A stretch of 64,000 bases of DNA from Thermoleophilaceae bacterium (GCA_030446485.1 JAUJNF010000002.1:291674-355673); one strand, 5' to 3'. Shown: positions 9,068 through 16,590, numbered from the stretch's first letter. Numbers and translations are program-made. Notes: generated by a model not told the origin, from the letters alone.

Positions 9068-9202
9068 GCCACGACTACGACCTCGTGATCGTCGGCGCGG
9101 GCTCGGCTCCGGCACTTGTCGCCGCCGGACGTCGGGGCTGCTCAGCCACGAGCCCGCGTACGACCGCGCGCGAAGGCTGTGGTGGCTGGTGCGGCGGCGA
9201 TG
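9064..9202 (+). pseudogene. FAD-dependent oxidoreductase remnant with the middle deleted
   Basis: ATG at 9064 gives MSHDYDLVIVGAGSA, the beta-alpha-beta dinucleotide-binding start of a flavoprotein, but the next glycine-rich helix is missing. From about 9,135, in a different frame, GLLSHEPAYDRARRLWWLVRRR ends in a TGA at 9201 that overlaps the ATG of the next gene. I read these as the first 15 and last 22 residues of one gene that lost roughly 1 kb by deletion. That the tail belongs to the same gene as the head is an inference from the operon spacing. Confidence 0.45.
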
Positions 9203-10023
9203 ACGCCGGGCGAGCGCTGGTCGCGCGAGCTCCTCGAGGACCTCCGCGCGAAGGGCTACGCGCCGCGTGCGTGGGGGCGGTTCGTCGCGCGATCGCTGGA
9301 GCGGGCGGCGGCGACGCGCGCCATGCGGCCGGCGCTCGCGCGGCAATGGCGAAGGTGGGCGCTGACCGGAGGGGCCGGCGTGCTCTGCGTGTCTGCGGCC
9401 GGTGCGCGGCCGCCGACGCTGCCGGTGGCGTGGTGGACGCTCTGCGCGGCGATGCTCCGCTGGCACCTCGGCATGGTCGAGGGCCCGCGGGGCGAGCGGC
9501 GCGAGCGGCTGTCGCCTGCGGACGCCGTTACGCTCGCGCGCGCGCCGTGGTCCCGTTCGTCGCCGCTCCGCGCGGGCGCGCGGCGTGGACCATCGCGGTC
9601 GCGGCCGCCGCCGCAAGCGACGCTCTCGACGGGCCGCTCGCGCGCCGGAGCGGCGCGACGCGTCTCGGCGCTCAGCTCGACAGCACCGCTGACGCGGCAT
9701 TCGTCACGGGGGCGGCGTGGGGCGCCGCGCGAGCGGGATGGCTGGGATGGCCGGCGGCGCTTGCTCCGATCGCGCGCAAATCCGGTGGTTTCGGCCTAGT
9801 CACCCACGGCTGGTTCGCCCGCGGCGCACCGCCCGAGCTCGGCGAGCCTGTCACGCGCTGGGCGACGGGGCCGACCGCGCTCGGCCTGGGGCTCGCGGGT
9901 ACGGGCGCGAAGGCGGCCGCGGAGCGGCTTCTAATCCTGGCGTCGCTCGCTGCGCTCGCGCCCACCGTCGCGGCACTCCGCGTCCCTCGAGCTCAGGCCC
10001 GCCTCACCAGCGAAAGCGCGTAG
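9200..10023 (+). pseudogene. CDP-alcohol phosphatidyltransferase, one frameshift
   Basis: ATG at 9200 overlaps the preceding stop. The first part (MTPGERWSRELLEDLRAKGYAPRAWGRF...) includes two hydrophobic segments and SPADAVTLARA, the usual lead-in to the active site. After a shift near 9,545 the other frame carries SDALDGPLARRSGATRLGAQLDSTADAAF, the signature D-x2-D-G-x2-A-R ... G-x3-D-x3-D with all four aspartates, and three more membrane helices to the stop at 10023. Such enzymes transfer a phospho-alcohol from a CDP-activated lipid at the membrane. The spacer between AR and G is one residue shorter than usual. The stop region overlaps the EgtD tail on the other strand. Confidence 0.65.
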
Positions 10024-10178
10024 AGCCTCTCACCGTCGGTGTAGCGCGCGCCGGGCCGCAGGCCGGCCGCCGCCAGCTCGCCGTCCAGCCGCTCGGGCGT
10101 GAACTTCGCGCTGATCTCGGTGCGCAGCTCCTCCCAGTTGCGGAACCGCGCCGTCGCCACCCGGCGCGAGGATGCCAC
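9993..10178 (-). pseudogene. C-terminal remnant of an EgtD-like histidine N-methyltransferase
   Basis: The frame ends RTEISAKFTPERLDGELAAAGL...YTDGERLYALSLVRRA, which resembles the last strand pair of EgtD (L-histidine N-alpha-methyltransferase of ergothioneine synthesis): RTE-S-KF, eLaaAGf, yTD...ALSL. Only about 55-60 residues of some 320 remain; upstream the frame turns into unrelated Arg-rich sequence. Assignment to EgtD rests on this short tail alone. Confidence 0.45.
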
Positions 10179-10265
10179 GAGCCTCCGCTGAGGCCCGATA
10201 GCCGCGCCGGAGGAACACCTGCGTGTACTCGGGATAGGGATCCGAAGTCGCTCGACGCCGCTTCT

Positions 10266-10301
10266 TCTCGATAGTCGGGATGACTGGACGGCTCTTGAAC
10301 C
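10266..10301 (+). repeat. Imperfect copy of the tRNA-Pro 3' end and its flank
   Basis: TCTCGATAGTCGGG is identical to 22767-22780, the junction just outside the tRNA-Pro gene. GACTGGA and TTGAACCA follow as in the tRNA T arm, with two mismatches and a 5-6 base insertion. This looks like a fourth, worn attachment-site copy. Confidence 0.4.
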
Positions 10302-10447
10302 AAACCTCGGTTCGCCGCATTCGCCACCTTCACGGGGTCCTCCTCCGGCAGCCTTAAGTGGCGGTACGGCGCCGGGATATAGCGCCCGGAGGGAGTCCCG
10401 AGCCGCCTCTTCTTCATGGTCATCGTGGCTCGGGCTGACGACTGTGT

Positions 10448-10650
10448 CTAGCGGCGCAGGGCGTCGACCACCCGCGTGCTTGCTCGCCGTACGCGTTCCT
10501 CGTCCGGGTCGGCGAGTTGCAGCAGGACCATCCCGAATGCGAACGCCGCGAAGGCTTCGGCAGACGCTTGCGGCTCGTCCACGTCGCCCCAGAGTCGGCG
10601 AACATCCCCGCGTCGCGGATGAATCCTGGGTTGATGATGCTCGTGCCCAC
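10448..10650 (-). pseudogene. TetR-family regulator, C-terminal fragment with a frameshift
   Basis: Reading leftwards from about 10,650: INPGFIRDAGMFAD, then after a one-base shift near 10,585 DEPQASAEAFAAFAFGMVLLQLADPDEERVRRASTRVVDALRR and a stop at 10448-10450. The pattern (ligand-domain helices, DP-E---r) fits the C-terminal end of TetR-type repressors. The N-terminal HTH is absent; the left-going gene for the D-amino-acid aldolase ends just upstream at 10657. Confidence 0.5.
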
Positions 10651-10656
10651 ACGGTC

Positions 10657-11868
10657 TCACAAGAAACACCGGCCTTCCCCACGGTACGTCGGTACCTCGT
10701 CGACGATCGCGTCGCCGTGCACGAGGAAGAGGCGGTCGAAGCGCTCGCACAACTCGCCGGCCTTGGCGTGGCGAAAGTAAACGTTGTCACCGACGCGCAG
10801 GGCATCGGCGGCCGCGCCGTGCAGCGGAGTCTGGACCTCGCCCGTCCCCTCCAGGGCGTCGAGCGTCAGGTCCTGCGGCAGGTACGGGGTCGGCATGCGG
10901 TCCTTGCCTCCAACCCCGGAGGCCAGGTACCCGCCGCCGAGAGCGGTGACGATGCCTGGGCCCGGGCGACGCGCCACGGGCTGGGCAAACAGCGCGGCGG
11001 GCTCGAGCCGAAAGCGGGAGTAGTTGTCGAACAACGTCGGCGCGTAAAAGCCCGAGCCTGCGGTGGCCTCGGTCATCGCAGGCTCACCGGCGACGAGCTC
11101 GAGGTCCCCGGTTCCGCCGGCGTTGACGAACTCCAGCGCCGCGACCTGCGAGACGGCGGTCACGACGGCCGCGCGGCGTTCACGCAGCTCGCGATGGGAG
11201 ACGCGCTGCATACGCGCGATGGCTGCACTCTTGAGTCGTGCGCCAGGGATCTTGTCGCCCTGTCCTGCGATGTGACCCTCGTAGCACATCATCCCTACGA
11301 GCCGAAGCCGAGGTCGCTCAGCTACCTGCCTGGCGAGGTCGCCCGCCTGCTCGGGCGTGCGGATGGGTGTGCGCTTGGGTCCGATCTTCACGCGGCCGCC
11401 CCCGAGCCAGAACGCGGCGTCGACATCCAGGCACACGCGCAGCGGGGCCGCCGCCTGCCCCACCGCCTCTTCGATGAGGTCGAGGTGCTCGGCAGAATCG
11501 ACCATGATCACCGGCGCGTCGGCCGGGTGCTCGGCGGTCATGGCGGCGAGTTCGCGCAGCGCAGCGCGGTCGGTGGTCGGGTAGGCGACGACGAGGTCGC
11601 GGAAACCCCCGCGAGCGAGCCACAGCGCTTCGGGCAGCGTGAAGGCGAGCAGCCCGCGATAGCCGGGATCGCGGTCGAGGATCGCTTGCAGCAGGGCGCG
11701 ACAGCGCAGCGACTTGGAGGCGACCCGGATCGGCTTGCCCGCCGCGCGGCGGAGCATGTCAGCCGAGTTGGACCACATCGCATCGAGGTCGACGAAGGCG
11801 AACGGTGCGTCGAGACCTGCGAACGCCGTCGCGTAGCGCTCCAGGCGAGCCTCCGGAGTGAGCCTCAC
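10657..11868 (-). CDS. PLP-dependent amino acid deaminase/aldolase (alanine racemase N-terminal fold, D-threonine-aldolase-like)
   Basis: 403 residues from a GTG at 11866-11868 that overlaps the TGA of the upstream oxidase. The protein starts TPEARLERYATAFAGLDAPFAFVDLDAMWSN, and the PLP lysine is in IRVASKSLRC, as in alanine racemase N-terminal barrels. RVCLDVDAAFWLGGGRVKIG and the C-terminal beta domain with GGGYLASG and TPLHGAAADALRVGDNVYFRHAKAGELCERF complete a fold close to D-threonine/D-3-hydroxyaspartate aldolases. It would cleave or deaminate a D-amino acid in the cytoplasm; the substrate is unknown. The frame is intact and translationally coupled to the FAD oxidase, so both likely serve one small-molecule pathway. 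Confidence 0.75.
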   Translation of the reverse strand: MRLTPEARLERYATAFAGLDAPFAFVDLDAMWSNSADMLRRAAGKPIRVASKSLRCRALLQAILDRDPGYRGLLAFTLPEALWLARGGFRDLVVAYPTTDRAALRELAAMTAEHPADAPVIMVDSAEHLDLIEEAVGQAAAPLRVCLDVDAAFWLGGGRVKIGPKRTPIRTPEQAGDLARQVAERPRLRLVGMMCYEGHIAGQGDKIPGARLKSAAIARMQRVSHRELRERRAAVVTAVSQVAALEFVNAGGTGDLELVAGEPAMTEATAGSGFYAPTLFDNYSRFRLEPAALFAQPVARRPGPGIVTALGGGYLASGVGGKDRMPTPYLPQDLTLDALEGTGEVQTPLHGAAADALRVGDNVYFRHAKAGELCERFDRLFLVHGDAIVDEVPTYRGEGRCFL

Positions 11869-13172
11869 GGCGCCCCTATCGGGCCGAGCACACGGCGGAT
11901 GTGGTCGTTGGCGAAGGCGGCGTCGGGATCCAGGCGCGCACGCACGGCCTGGAAGCGGTCCCATTGCGGGTAGCGCTCGCGGAGCGTCGCCGCGGTCTGA
12001 GAGTGGCGCTTGCCCCAGTGGGGACGGCCGCCGTAGGAGTCCATGATCTCCTCGAACCGTCGAAAGAACGGCTGGTGGTCCATGCCGGCATATTGGTGAG
12101 CCGCGATGTAGCAGGTGTCGGTTTCGTACGCCGTCGACAGGAAGGCGTCGTCGCTGCGAGCGAAGCGGACCTCGAACGGGAACAGGATCGGCAGCCGGCT
12201 CTGCTCGACGAGGTCCATGGAGCGCTCGAGCGCGGCCCGCGCGTGCTCGCGGGGAATCGCGTACTCCGTCTCGGTGAAGCGCACGTCGCGCCGCGTCGCG
12301 TACACCCGGTAGGCATGGTCCTGAACGTGTGACTCGGACATCGCGCCGGCGATCACTCGGTTCAGGCGCGGTACCTGGCTCGGAAAGCGCCGGCCGCTGC
12401 GGCAGATCAAGCTCAGCGCGTGGTTCTCGACGAGGCGTTCCTGGAGCTCGCGCCTCCAGCGCGGGGTCGGCCGAGGCGCGTCGTCGGTGCGCCGGCTGAA
12501 CCGGCACAGGGCGGTGCGTGTGTAGGGCCACACGAAGAACTCGAAGTGGTCATGGCCGTCGGCCTGCTCGTCGAGCCGGTCGAGCGCCTCGGCCAGCGGC
12601 AGCGGACGGTCATGGCGCATCAGCGTGTAGAGCGGGACGCATTCGAGCGTGACTTGCGACACGATTCCCAACGCGCCCAGCGACACGCGCGCCGCCAACA
12701 GCGCCTCCGGCTCCGTCTCCCTCGTCAGTTCGACGACCTCGCCGGAGGCGGTCACCAGCCGCATCGCCGTCACCCGCGTCGAGAGGTTGCCGAATCGCAC
12801 ACCAGTGCCGTGCGTCGCCGTCGCCAAGGCACCCGCGAGCGTCTGCGCGTCGATGTCCCCCTGGTTCTCGAGCGCCAGACCGTGGGCCGCATTGCGCGGC
12901 CCGAGCTGGTGGAGCCTGATCCCCGCCTCGACCGTCACCAGTCCCGATCCCGGGTTGATGTCGACGACGCGCTGCAGGCCCGACATGTCGACCAGGAGCC
13001 CCCCGGTGCAGACCATGTCGGTGAACGAATGCCCGCTGCCGACCGCACGAACCTCAAGCCCGCGAGCGGTCGCTCTCGCGACGGCTCGTGCGAGCTCGGC
13101 CTCGCTCGTTGGCCGCACGACCTCCGCCGGCGTGCAGTGCTGATCGCCGGCCCAGTTCGTCCATGTCGCCAT
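11865..13172 (-). CDS. FAD-linked sugar-lactone oxidase (D-arabinono-1,4-lactone oxidase family)
   Basis: 435 residues from the ATG at 13170-13172 (MATWTNWAGDQHC) with GTGAGGG about 9 bases upstream. The FAD-binding PCMH domain comes first: VRAVGSGHSFTD holds the histidine that usually binds FAD covalently, followed by GLALENQGDIDAQTLAGALATATHGTG. The C-terminal ALO domain has the family motif RPHWGK near residue 385. Such enzymes oxidise aldonolactones or alditols with oxygen. The upstream sequence stays open in the same frame for 257 codons, including an M28 peptidase tail, but the family starts here. Stop and start overlap with the aldolase downstream. Confidence 0.82.
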   Translation of the reverse strand: MATWTNWAGDQHCTPAEVVRPTSEAELARAVARATARGLEVRAVGSGHSFTDMVCTGGLLVDMSGLQRVVDINPGSGLVTVEAGIRLHQLGPRNAAHGLALENQGDIDAQTLAGALATATHGTGVRFGNLSTRVTAMRLVTASGEVVELTRETEPEALLAARVSLGALGIVSQVTLECVPLYTLMRHDRPLPLAEALDRLDEQADGHDHFEFFVWPYTRTALCRFSRRTDDAPRPTPRWRRELQERLVENHALSLICRSGRRFPSQVPRLNRVIAGAMSESHVQDHAYRVYATRRDVRFTETEYAIPREHARAALERSMDLVEQSRLPILFPFEVRFARSDDAFLSTAYETDTCYIAAHQYAGMDHQPFFRRFEEIMDSYGGRPHWGKRHSQTAATLRERYPQWDRFQAVRARLDPDAAFANDHIRRVLGPIGAP

Positions 13173-13189
13173 CGGCACGGCCCTCACTC

Positions 13190-13380
13190 GTGAGCGAGCT
13201 CGCGCCACCGCGTCAGCGGTGCTCACGGCTTGACCCACGGTCCCGTAGTCGAGGTTGTCAGGCGTGTCAGACATCAGGTGGTAGTTGGACATCGCCTTGT
13301 AGCGGTTCAACGAAGTGAGTATCGCGGTCGGGTAACCCGCACGGCTGGGGATCACCGCCTCGGTGCTGTTGCGCCAGCGC
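13190..13380 (-). pseudogene. C-terminal remnant of an M28-family metallopeptidase
   Basis: The open frame above the lactone oxidase reads SRAGYPTAILTSLN, then SNYHLMSDTPDNLDYGTVGQAV. GhPtatlts...nYHlpsDTpdnlDy is the last zinc-ligand segment (His in NYH) of M28 aminopeptidases, and it closely resembles the ends of the two M28 genes at 24.7 and 32.4 kb in this window. No N-terminal zinc site is present. The stop is gone, so the fragment is fused in frame to the oxidase gene. Confidence 0.6.
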
Positions 13381-13531
13381 ATCCCTCGCCGCAGCCGCAC
13401 CCGGTCGCGCTCGCGCCACTCCTGCGCCGTGCTAATCGAAGAACCGCCCGGTCGGCTCGCGGCGTCGTGATGGAGCCATGACCCACGAGCGTGCGCTCGG
13501 CCGCGACACTTCGGAGGCGGCCTTGCTGCAA

Positions 13532-13578
13532 TCGGGGCGACTGGATTTGAACCAGCGAACCGCTCGGCCCCCAGCCGA
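13532..13578 (-). repeat. Attachment-site copy 1: tRNA-Pro 3' half
   Basis: Matches 22776-22821 of the complete tRNA-Pro gene with one inserted A. It includes the 3' acceptor strand, the T arm and half of the anticodon arm, and lacks the 5' half of a tRNA. Confidence 0.75.
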
Positions 13579-13609
13579 CGCACCCCTGGACGCATAAGAC
13601 ACAGCAGTC

Positions 13610-13626
13610 GGTACCACGGTGGTACC
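13610..13626. repeat. 17-base palindrome beside attachment copy 1
   Basis: GGTACCACGGTGGTACC, an inverted repeat around a central G, is repeated exactly at 14775-14791 beside attachment copy 2. On the minus strand it encodes RGTTVVP, a sequence I associate with the ends of actinobacterial tyrosine integrases; it could also fold as a terminator hairpin. Confidence 0.6.
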
Positions 13627-13652
13627 ACGGGCCACGGGCCACGGGCCACGGG
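13625..13652. repeat. Short tandem repeat, CCACGGG four times
   Basis: Four perfect 7-base units directly after the palindrome, in non-coding DNA. Length variation by slippage is likely. Confidence 0.7.
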
Positions 13653-13759
13653 CGTGATTGTTTCCCGCCTTCTCGTAAGCGCGGGGCCCCCTTTACCCTG
13701 CAGCAGTTCGACGGCGGCCCAGGCCAGACGTCGGCCTTCGATTAGGGGCTTGAGGGCTC

Positions 13760-14509
13760 CTACTGCTGGCGTTCCTTGTACATGGCCTCGTCCGCACGCG
13801 CGATGAGGTCTTCGACGGCATCTTCTGCCTCGAGCTCCGCGAGCCCGACGGTGACAGATGCTTGCCGGGTTGCTGTCAGGTCCGCGTTGACGAGCGAGAA
13901 CCGCTCGACCGCATCTTCCCTGGTCACCCCGACTAACGCGCATAGGAACTCGTCGCCCCCATAGCGAATGATCAGGTCATAGGAGCGAAGGTGAGCCCGG
14001 ATCGAGTATGCGGTCTCGCGTAGGAGCTGATCTCCGGCGGCATGGCCGAGTGAGTCGTTCGTTCGCTTGAGACCGTCGACATCGACGAACGCGAGCGCCA
14101 TTGACTCGCCCTCGCGCTTCGCCCTCGCCATCTCGCGCTCCAACTCCGCGATCCCCGCATCCCTGCGGTGCGCTCCGGTGAGCACATCGATGGATGAGGA
14201 CGCTCGATCCTGTGCCGCTAGGGCGCGGTCTGCCGATGCGGCTTCGCGATCGTCTGCCGCTTGGGTCCGGTCGCTGGCCGCCCCCCGACGGTCTCGCAAG
14301 GCTCCCGCGCGGTCGCTAGCTGCTCCTGTTTCGACTTCGTCGGCGCCTCGCTCGCGGGCCTCGGCACGTTCGTCCCGAGCGGCCGATCTCTCGTCGCGGG
14401 CGTCGGATTCCTGGTCGTGAGCTTCGGCTCTCTGGTCCCGGTCCTCCGAGGTCCGGTCCCGGTCGTCGGCAGGAAAGCTGTCAGCCTCGCGCGGCTCTTC
14501 CTCGCTCAT
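13760..14509 (-). CDS. Diguanylate cyclase (GGDEF domain) with a charged DR-repeat N-terminus
   Basis: 249 residues from the ATG at 14507-14509 (MSEEEPREADSF). Residues 1 to about 115 are a long helix built of repeating charged units (..DRxxAAxDR..), with no membrane segment. The GGDEF domain follows from IDVLTGAHRRDAG. The active-site loop is YGGDEF at residues 184-188, intact, and an RxxD inhibitory site (RSYD) lies five residues before it. Cyclic-di-GMP synthesis with product inhibition is therefore expected, in the cytoplasm. A longer in-frame start at 14815 runs through the attachment-site DNA and is unlikely. The gene lies alone between two attachment copies. Confidence 0.85.
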   Translation of the reverse strand: MSEEEPREADSFPADDRDRTSEDRDQRAEAHDQESDARDERSAARDERAEARERGADEVETGAASDRAGALRDRRGAASDRTQAADDREAASADRALAAQDRASSSIDVLTGAHRRDAGIAELEREMARAKREGESMALAFVDVDGLKRTNDSLGHAAGDQLLRETAYSIRAHLRSYDLIIRYGGDEFLCALVGVTREDAVERFSLVNADLTATRQASVTVGLAELEAEDAVEDLIARADEAMYKERQQ

Positions 14510-14637
14510 CTGGCCGGAAACTATCGCTCGCCCACGTCGTTGCTGCAATTGCCCGTAAGAACACAGGCCGGTATGCGACCCCATTAGAACAAGTGTTCGT
14601 ATGGGTGAAAGCCCTGTGCCCAGCGGGCTCCCCTCAG

Positions 14638-14683
14638 TCGGGGCGACTGGATTTGAACCAGCGACCGCTCGGCCCCCAGCCGA
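14638..14683 (-). repeat. Attachment-site copy 2: tRNA-Pro 3' half, exact
   Basis: 46 of 46 bases identical to 22776-22821 in the complete tRNA-Pro gene. The preceding base (G) also matches; the following sequence does not. Confidence 0.85.
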
Positions 14684-14774
14684 CACGACATGCACGTCTA
14701 TGCGTCCGTGCGCGTCCCCATCGTCCCCAGTGTCCCCGCCCGTGTACTCCCTGGACGGATCGGACGATGCAGCC

Positions 14775-14791
14775 GGTACCACGGTGGTACC
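14775..14791. repeat. 17-base palindrome beside attachment copy 2
   Basis: Exact repeat of 13610-13626 in the same position relative to the attachment copy. Confidence 0.6.
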
Positions 14792-14838
14792 ACGAGGCTT
14801 GATTCGTCGCTCCACCGGACATAGCGAGGGCCCGCTTG

Positions 14839-14862
14839 GTCCCTCAGAGCGACGCTCCGATC
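14839..14862 (+). repeat. 24-base direct repeat, copy 1
   Basis: GTCCCTCAGAGCGACGCTC followed by CGATC; the second copy at 17023-17046 differs at one base. It contains the palindrome GAGCGACGCTC. Confidence 0.6.
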
Positions 14863-14926
14863 CGACAGCGGTACGGGGTCGCGGTCTGAGGACGGCGACC
14901 GCTTCTCGCGCGACGCGGGAGTCCAG

Positions 14927-15610
14927 CTACGTGTTTTGCTGCTGCGCTACCTCGACGCGATCGAGAATTCGCATGAGCAAGCTCGCCGTGTGGACGGCTT
15001 CGGCTGCCTCCCCCGGATCGTCGTAATCGACCTCTCGATGCCCGCCGGGGTTGCGAAGCACCGCGTACGCACCTGCGAACAACGCTCGCATGCCGTCCTG
15101 CTCTCCCTTGGTCGCTTCCACGTCGCGCAGCGGTGCGCCCGGCCCGAACGCCCGGTTCATCAGGTCTGCGCCGTAGTCGTCCTCGCCGAACCCGCCGAGC
15201 TTTCGCACCCTAATTTCGACGGCCCTCATCGCTGCGAAAACGCCGAGCTCGTACTTCTCCAACATGAACTGCGGCCGCGCCTCACTCTCGATGAGGGGAT
15301 GAACGCCGTCCTGTAGTCCCGCGGTCGCGTGCAGGTGGCCCGGTCCCTCGTCGAGCAGCTTCCGCCCAAACCGTGTTACGAAAGCGGCGTTGCTGCTGTG
15401 CTGACTCAGGTCAGGGGTCACCAACCCACGCGCCCGGAGCCAGCCAATTGCCTCAGAGAGCGCATCCAAGGCTGCCTTGCCGTACCCAGCGTTTCGGGCT
15501 TCGTTGACGTAGTTGTAGTCGTTCCACTGGCCGGTCCGATCGAAGTCTCGTAAGACCTCGAGGCCGAGTTCGTCGATCGGAAGCTGCAGGATTGATCGCT
15601 CTTCCAGCAT
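14927..15610 (-). CDS. TIGR02391-family (Ymh, HEPN-like) protein
   Basis: 227 residues. The C-terminal half carries the TIGR02391 pattern: YELGVFAAMRAVEIRVRKLGG, ADLMNRAF, then EQDGMRALFAGAYAVLRNPGGHREVDY and a final LLMRILDRV helix. R-x4-H-type residues (RNPGGHR) make it HEPN-like, a fold often found in ribonucleases and in abortive-infection proteins. The N-terminal half is a winged-helix-like region (WNDYNYVNEARNAGYGKAALDALSEAIGWLRARGLV). The family turns up in phage, plasmid and island DNA, and a defence role is only suspected. It is the last gene of a three-gene minus-strand operon; the gap to the HNH-like gene is 5 bases. Confidence 0.7.
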   Translation of the reverse strand: MLEERSILQLPIDELGLEVLRDFDRTGQWNDYNYVNEARNAGYGKAALDALSEAIGWLRARGLVTPDLSQHSSNAAFVTRFGRKLLDEGPGHLHATAGLQDGVHPLIESEARPQFMLEKYELGVFAAMRAVEIRVRKLGGFGEDDYGADLMNRAFGPGAPLRDVEATKGEQDGMRALFAGAYAVLRNPGGHREVDYDDPGEAAEAVHTASLLMRILDRVEVAQQQNT

Positions 15611-15615
15611 GCGCC

Positions 15616-16013
15616 CTACGGACTTTCGTTCTTGCGGCGGATCGCTTCCTCTCGGGCTTTCCTGATCCTCGCGAGATCCTTCGCGTGCGAACGGCCAACG
15701 CTTACGGAGTAGCCGATGCGATTGCAGAGACGGTGCGCCAGGATGGCGTTGTCGACGACCCGGTGCCCCCCTCTCGCTTGGCGCGCGGGAAGTGCTCGTG
15801 GGTCGGAATCCAGTCGCTCAACCCGGCGGTGACCGGCTCAAAGTAGCCCGTGCCTCCAAGCTCCTCGGGGCAGAAGCATTCGGGCATCTGGCATGCGAGC
15901 TGCGTGATGTAACCCTGCTCGGCTGCCTGGATGAGGACTCCCTTCACGCCGAGCCCTTTCAAGCTGGCTGCCACGGCTCGGCCGCGTTCAGAATCCCGCT
16001 CAGCCCCCGACAT
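15616..16013 (-). pseudogene. HNH-nuclease-like small protein, one frameshift at a C6 run
   Basis: ATG at 16011-16013 gives MSGAERDSERGRAVAASLKGLGV...QMPECFCPEELGGTGYFEP...DWIPTHEHFPRAKREGG. At the C6 run (15766-15771) the reading must move one base; it then continues HRVVDNAILAHRLCNRIGY...SHAKDLARIRKAREE to a TAG at 15616. Cys pair, H-x-H and N...H..CN have the spacing of HNH-type nucleases. About 130 residues when joined. Its start overlaps the end of the upstream unknown gene by 14 bases. A homopolymer sequencing error would restore the gene. Confidence 0.5.
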
Positions 16014-16590
16014 GTCTCAACGTTAGATGCTCTGAGCCCCCGAGATCTAGGCGCTCGCCGGCGGAACGCCCGACCAGGTTCGGCCGCGCGATCTCGATCA
16101 GTGCCGGGATCCGCAGACGGAAGATGAGACCTCCCACTTGGCCGGCGTTGTAGGTCTCGCCGGTGTCGCGCTCCACCATCGCCTCGCTGGAGGCCGTGTC
16201 GAGCTCGACCGGACCTAGCGCGGCGCGGAGCCCGTGCGGGTCGCCGACGAGCTTCAGGCCGCGAACGTCCGGACGATCCGCCGCGTAAGGCTGCCCCGTC
16301 ACCGGCACGGCAATCTCTTGCTGCGGATGTGCAGGAATGCTCACCTGCTGCGCCTTCACGAGCCGGACGGCCTCCGCCATCAGCTCGCGCGCGACTTGAG
16401 CACCCGCGCGATCGATTAGGTCCGGGTGCTCGATCGTCAACGGCCGCCCATCGGCGCTGATCACGAAGGCGAGCAGCTCGTGGGGCAGGGCCGAGCCACT
16501 CGGGCTGATCTGAGGCGTAAGAACGCTGTGCTCCGCAGCGCGAACCAGAATCGCGGCGGCAGTTTCGTGGTCAAGCGAGTGGGCGGCCAT
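16000..16590 (-). CDS. Unrecognised 196-residue protein, first gene of the TIGR02391 operon
   Basis: Intact frame from MAAHSLDHETAAAILVRAAEHSVLTPQ to RLDLGGSEHLTLRHVGG. No membrane segment or signal peptide. The middle contains PDLIDRAGAQVARELMAEAVRLV and the end repeats beta-like strands (GGLIFRLRIPALIEIARPNLVG). I do not recognise the family. It overlaps the HNH-like gene by 14 bases and so is co-translated with it and with the TIGR02391 protein. The winged-helix gene at 16.68 kb diverges from it. Confidence 0.6.
   Translation of the reverse strand: MAAHSLDHETAAAILVRAAEHSVLTPQISPSGSALPHELLAFVISADGRPLTIEHPDLIDRAGAQVARELMAEAVRLVKAQQVSIPAHPQQEIAVPVTGQPYAADRPDVRGLKLVGDPHGLRAALGPVELDTASSEAMVERDTGETYNAGQVGGLIFRLRIPALIEIARPNLVGRSAGERLDLGGSEHLTLRHVGG

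Larger units (their letters stand above)
13532..14683 (-). mobile_element. Putative small integrated island between two tRNA-Pro 3'-end copies
   Basis: Bounded by direct copies of the tRNA-Pro 3' half at 13532-13578 and 14638-14683, with a 17-base palindrome and integrase-tail-like sequence just inside the left copy. Contents: one GGDEF gene. No integrase remains. It appears to be a deleted tandem partner of the larger island to the right. Confidence 0.45.
14510..14926. other. Intergenic stretch with attachment copy 2 and integrase-tail remnant
   Basis: No gene found. It contains the exact tRNA-Pro 3' copy (14638-14683), the 17-base palindrome (14775-14791) and the first copy of a 24-base repeat (14839-14862). 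The order att, then RGTTVVP-coding palindrome, is the same as at 13.53-13.63 kb, as expected if each island's left end kept the last codons of its integrase. Confidence 0.5.

Noticed and set aside
13532..14683. Extra tRNA-Pro genes at 13.5 and 14.6 kb
   Set aside because: Only the 3' half is present; no 5' acceptor strand, D arm or full anticodon arm.
15616..16013. Restriction enzyme assignment for the HNH-like gene
   Set aside because: It is far too short and has no methyltransferase partner.
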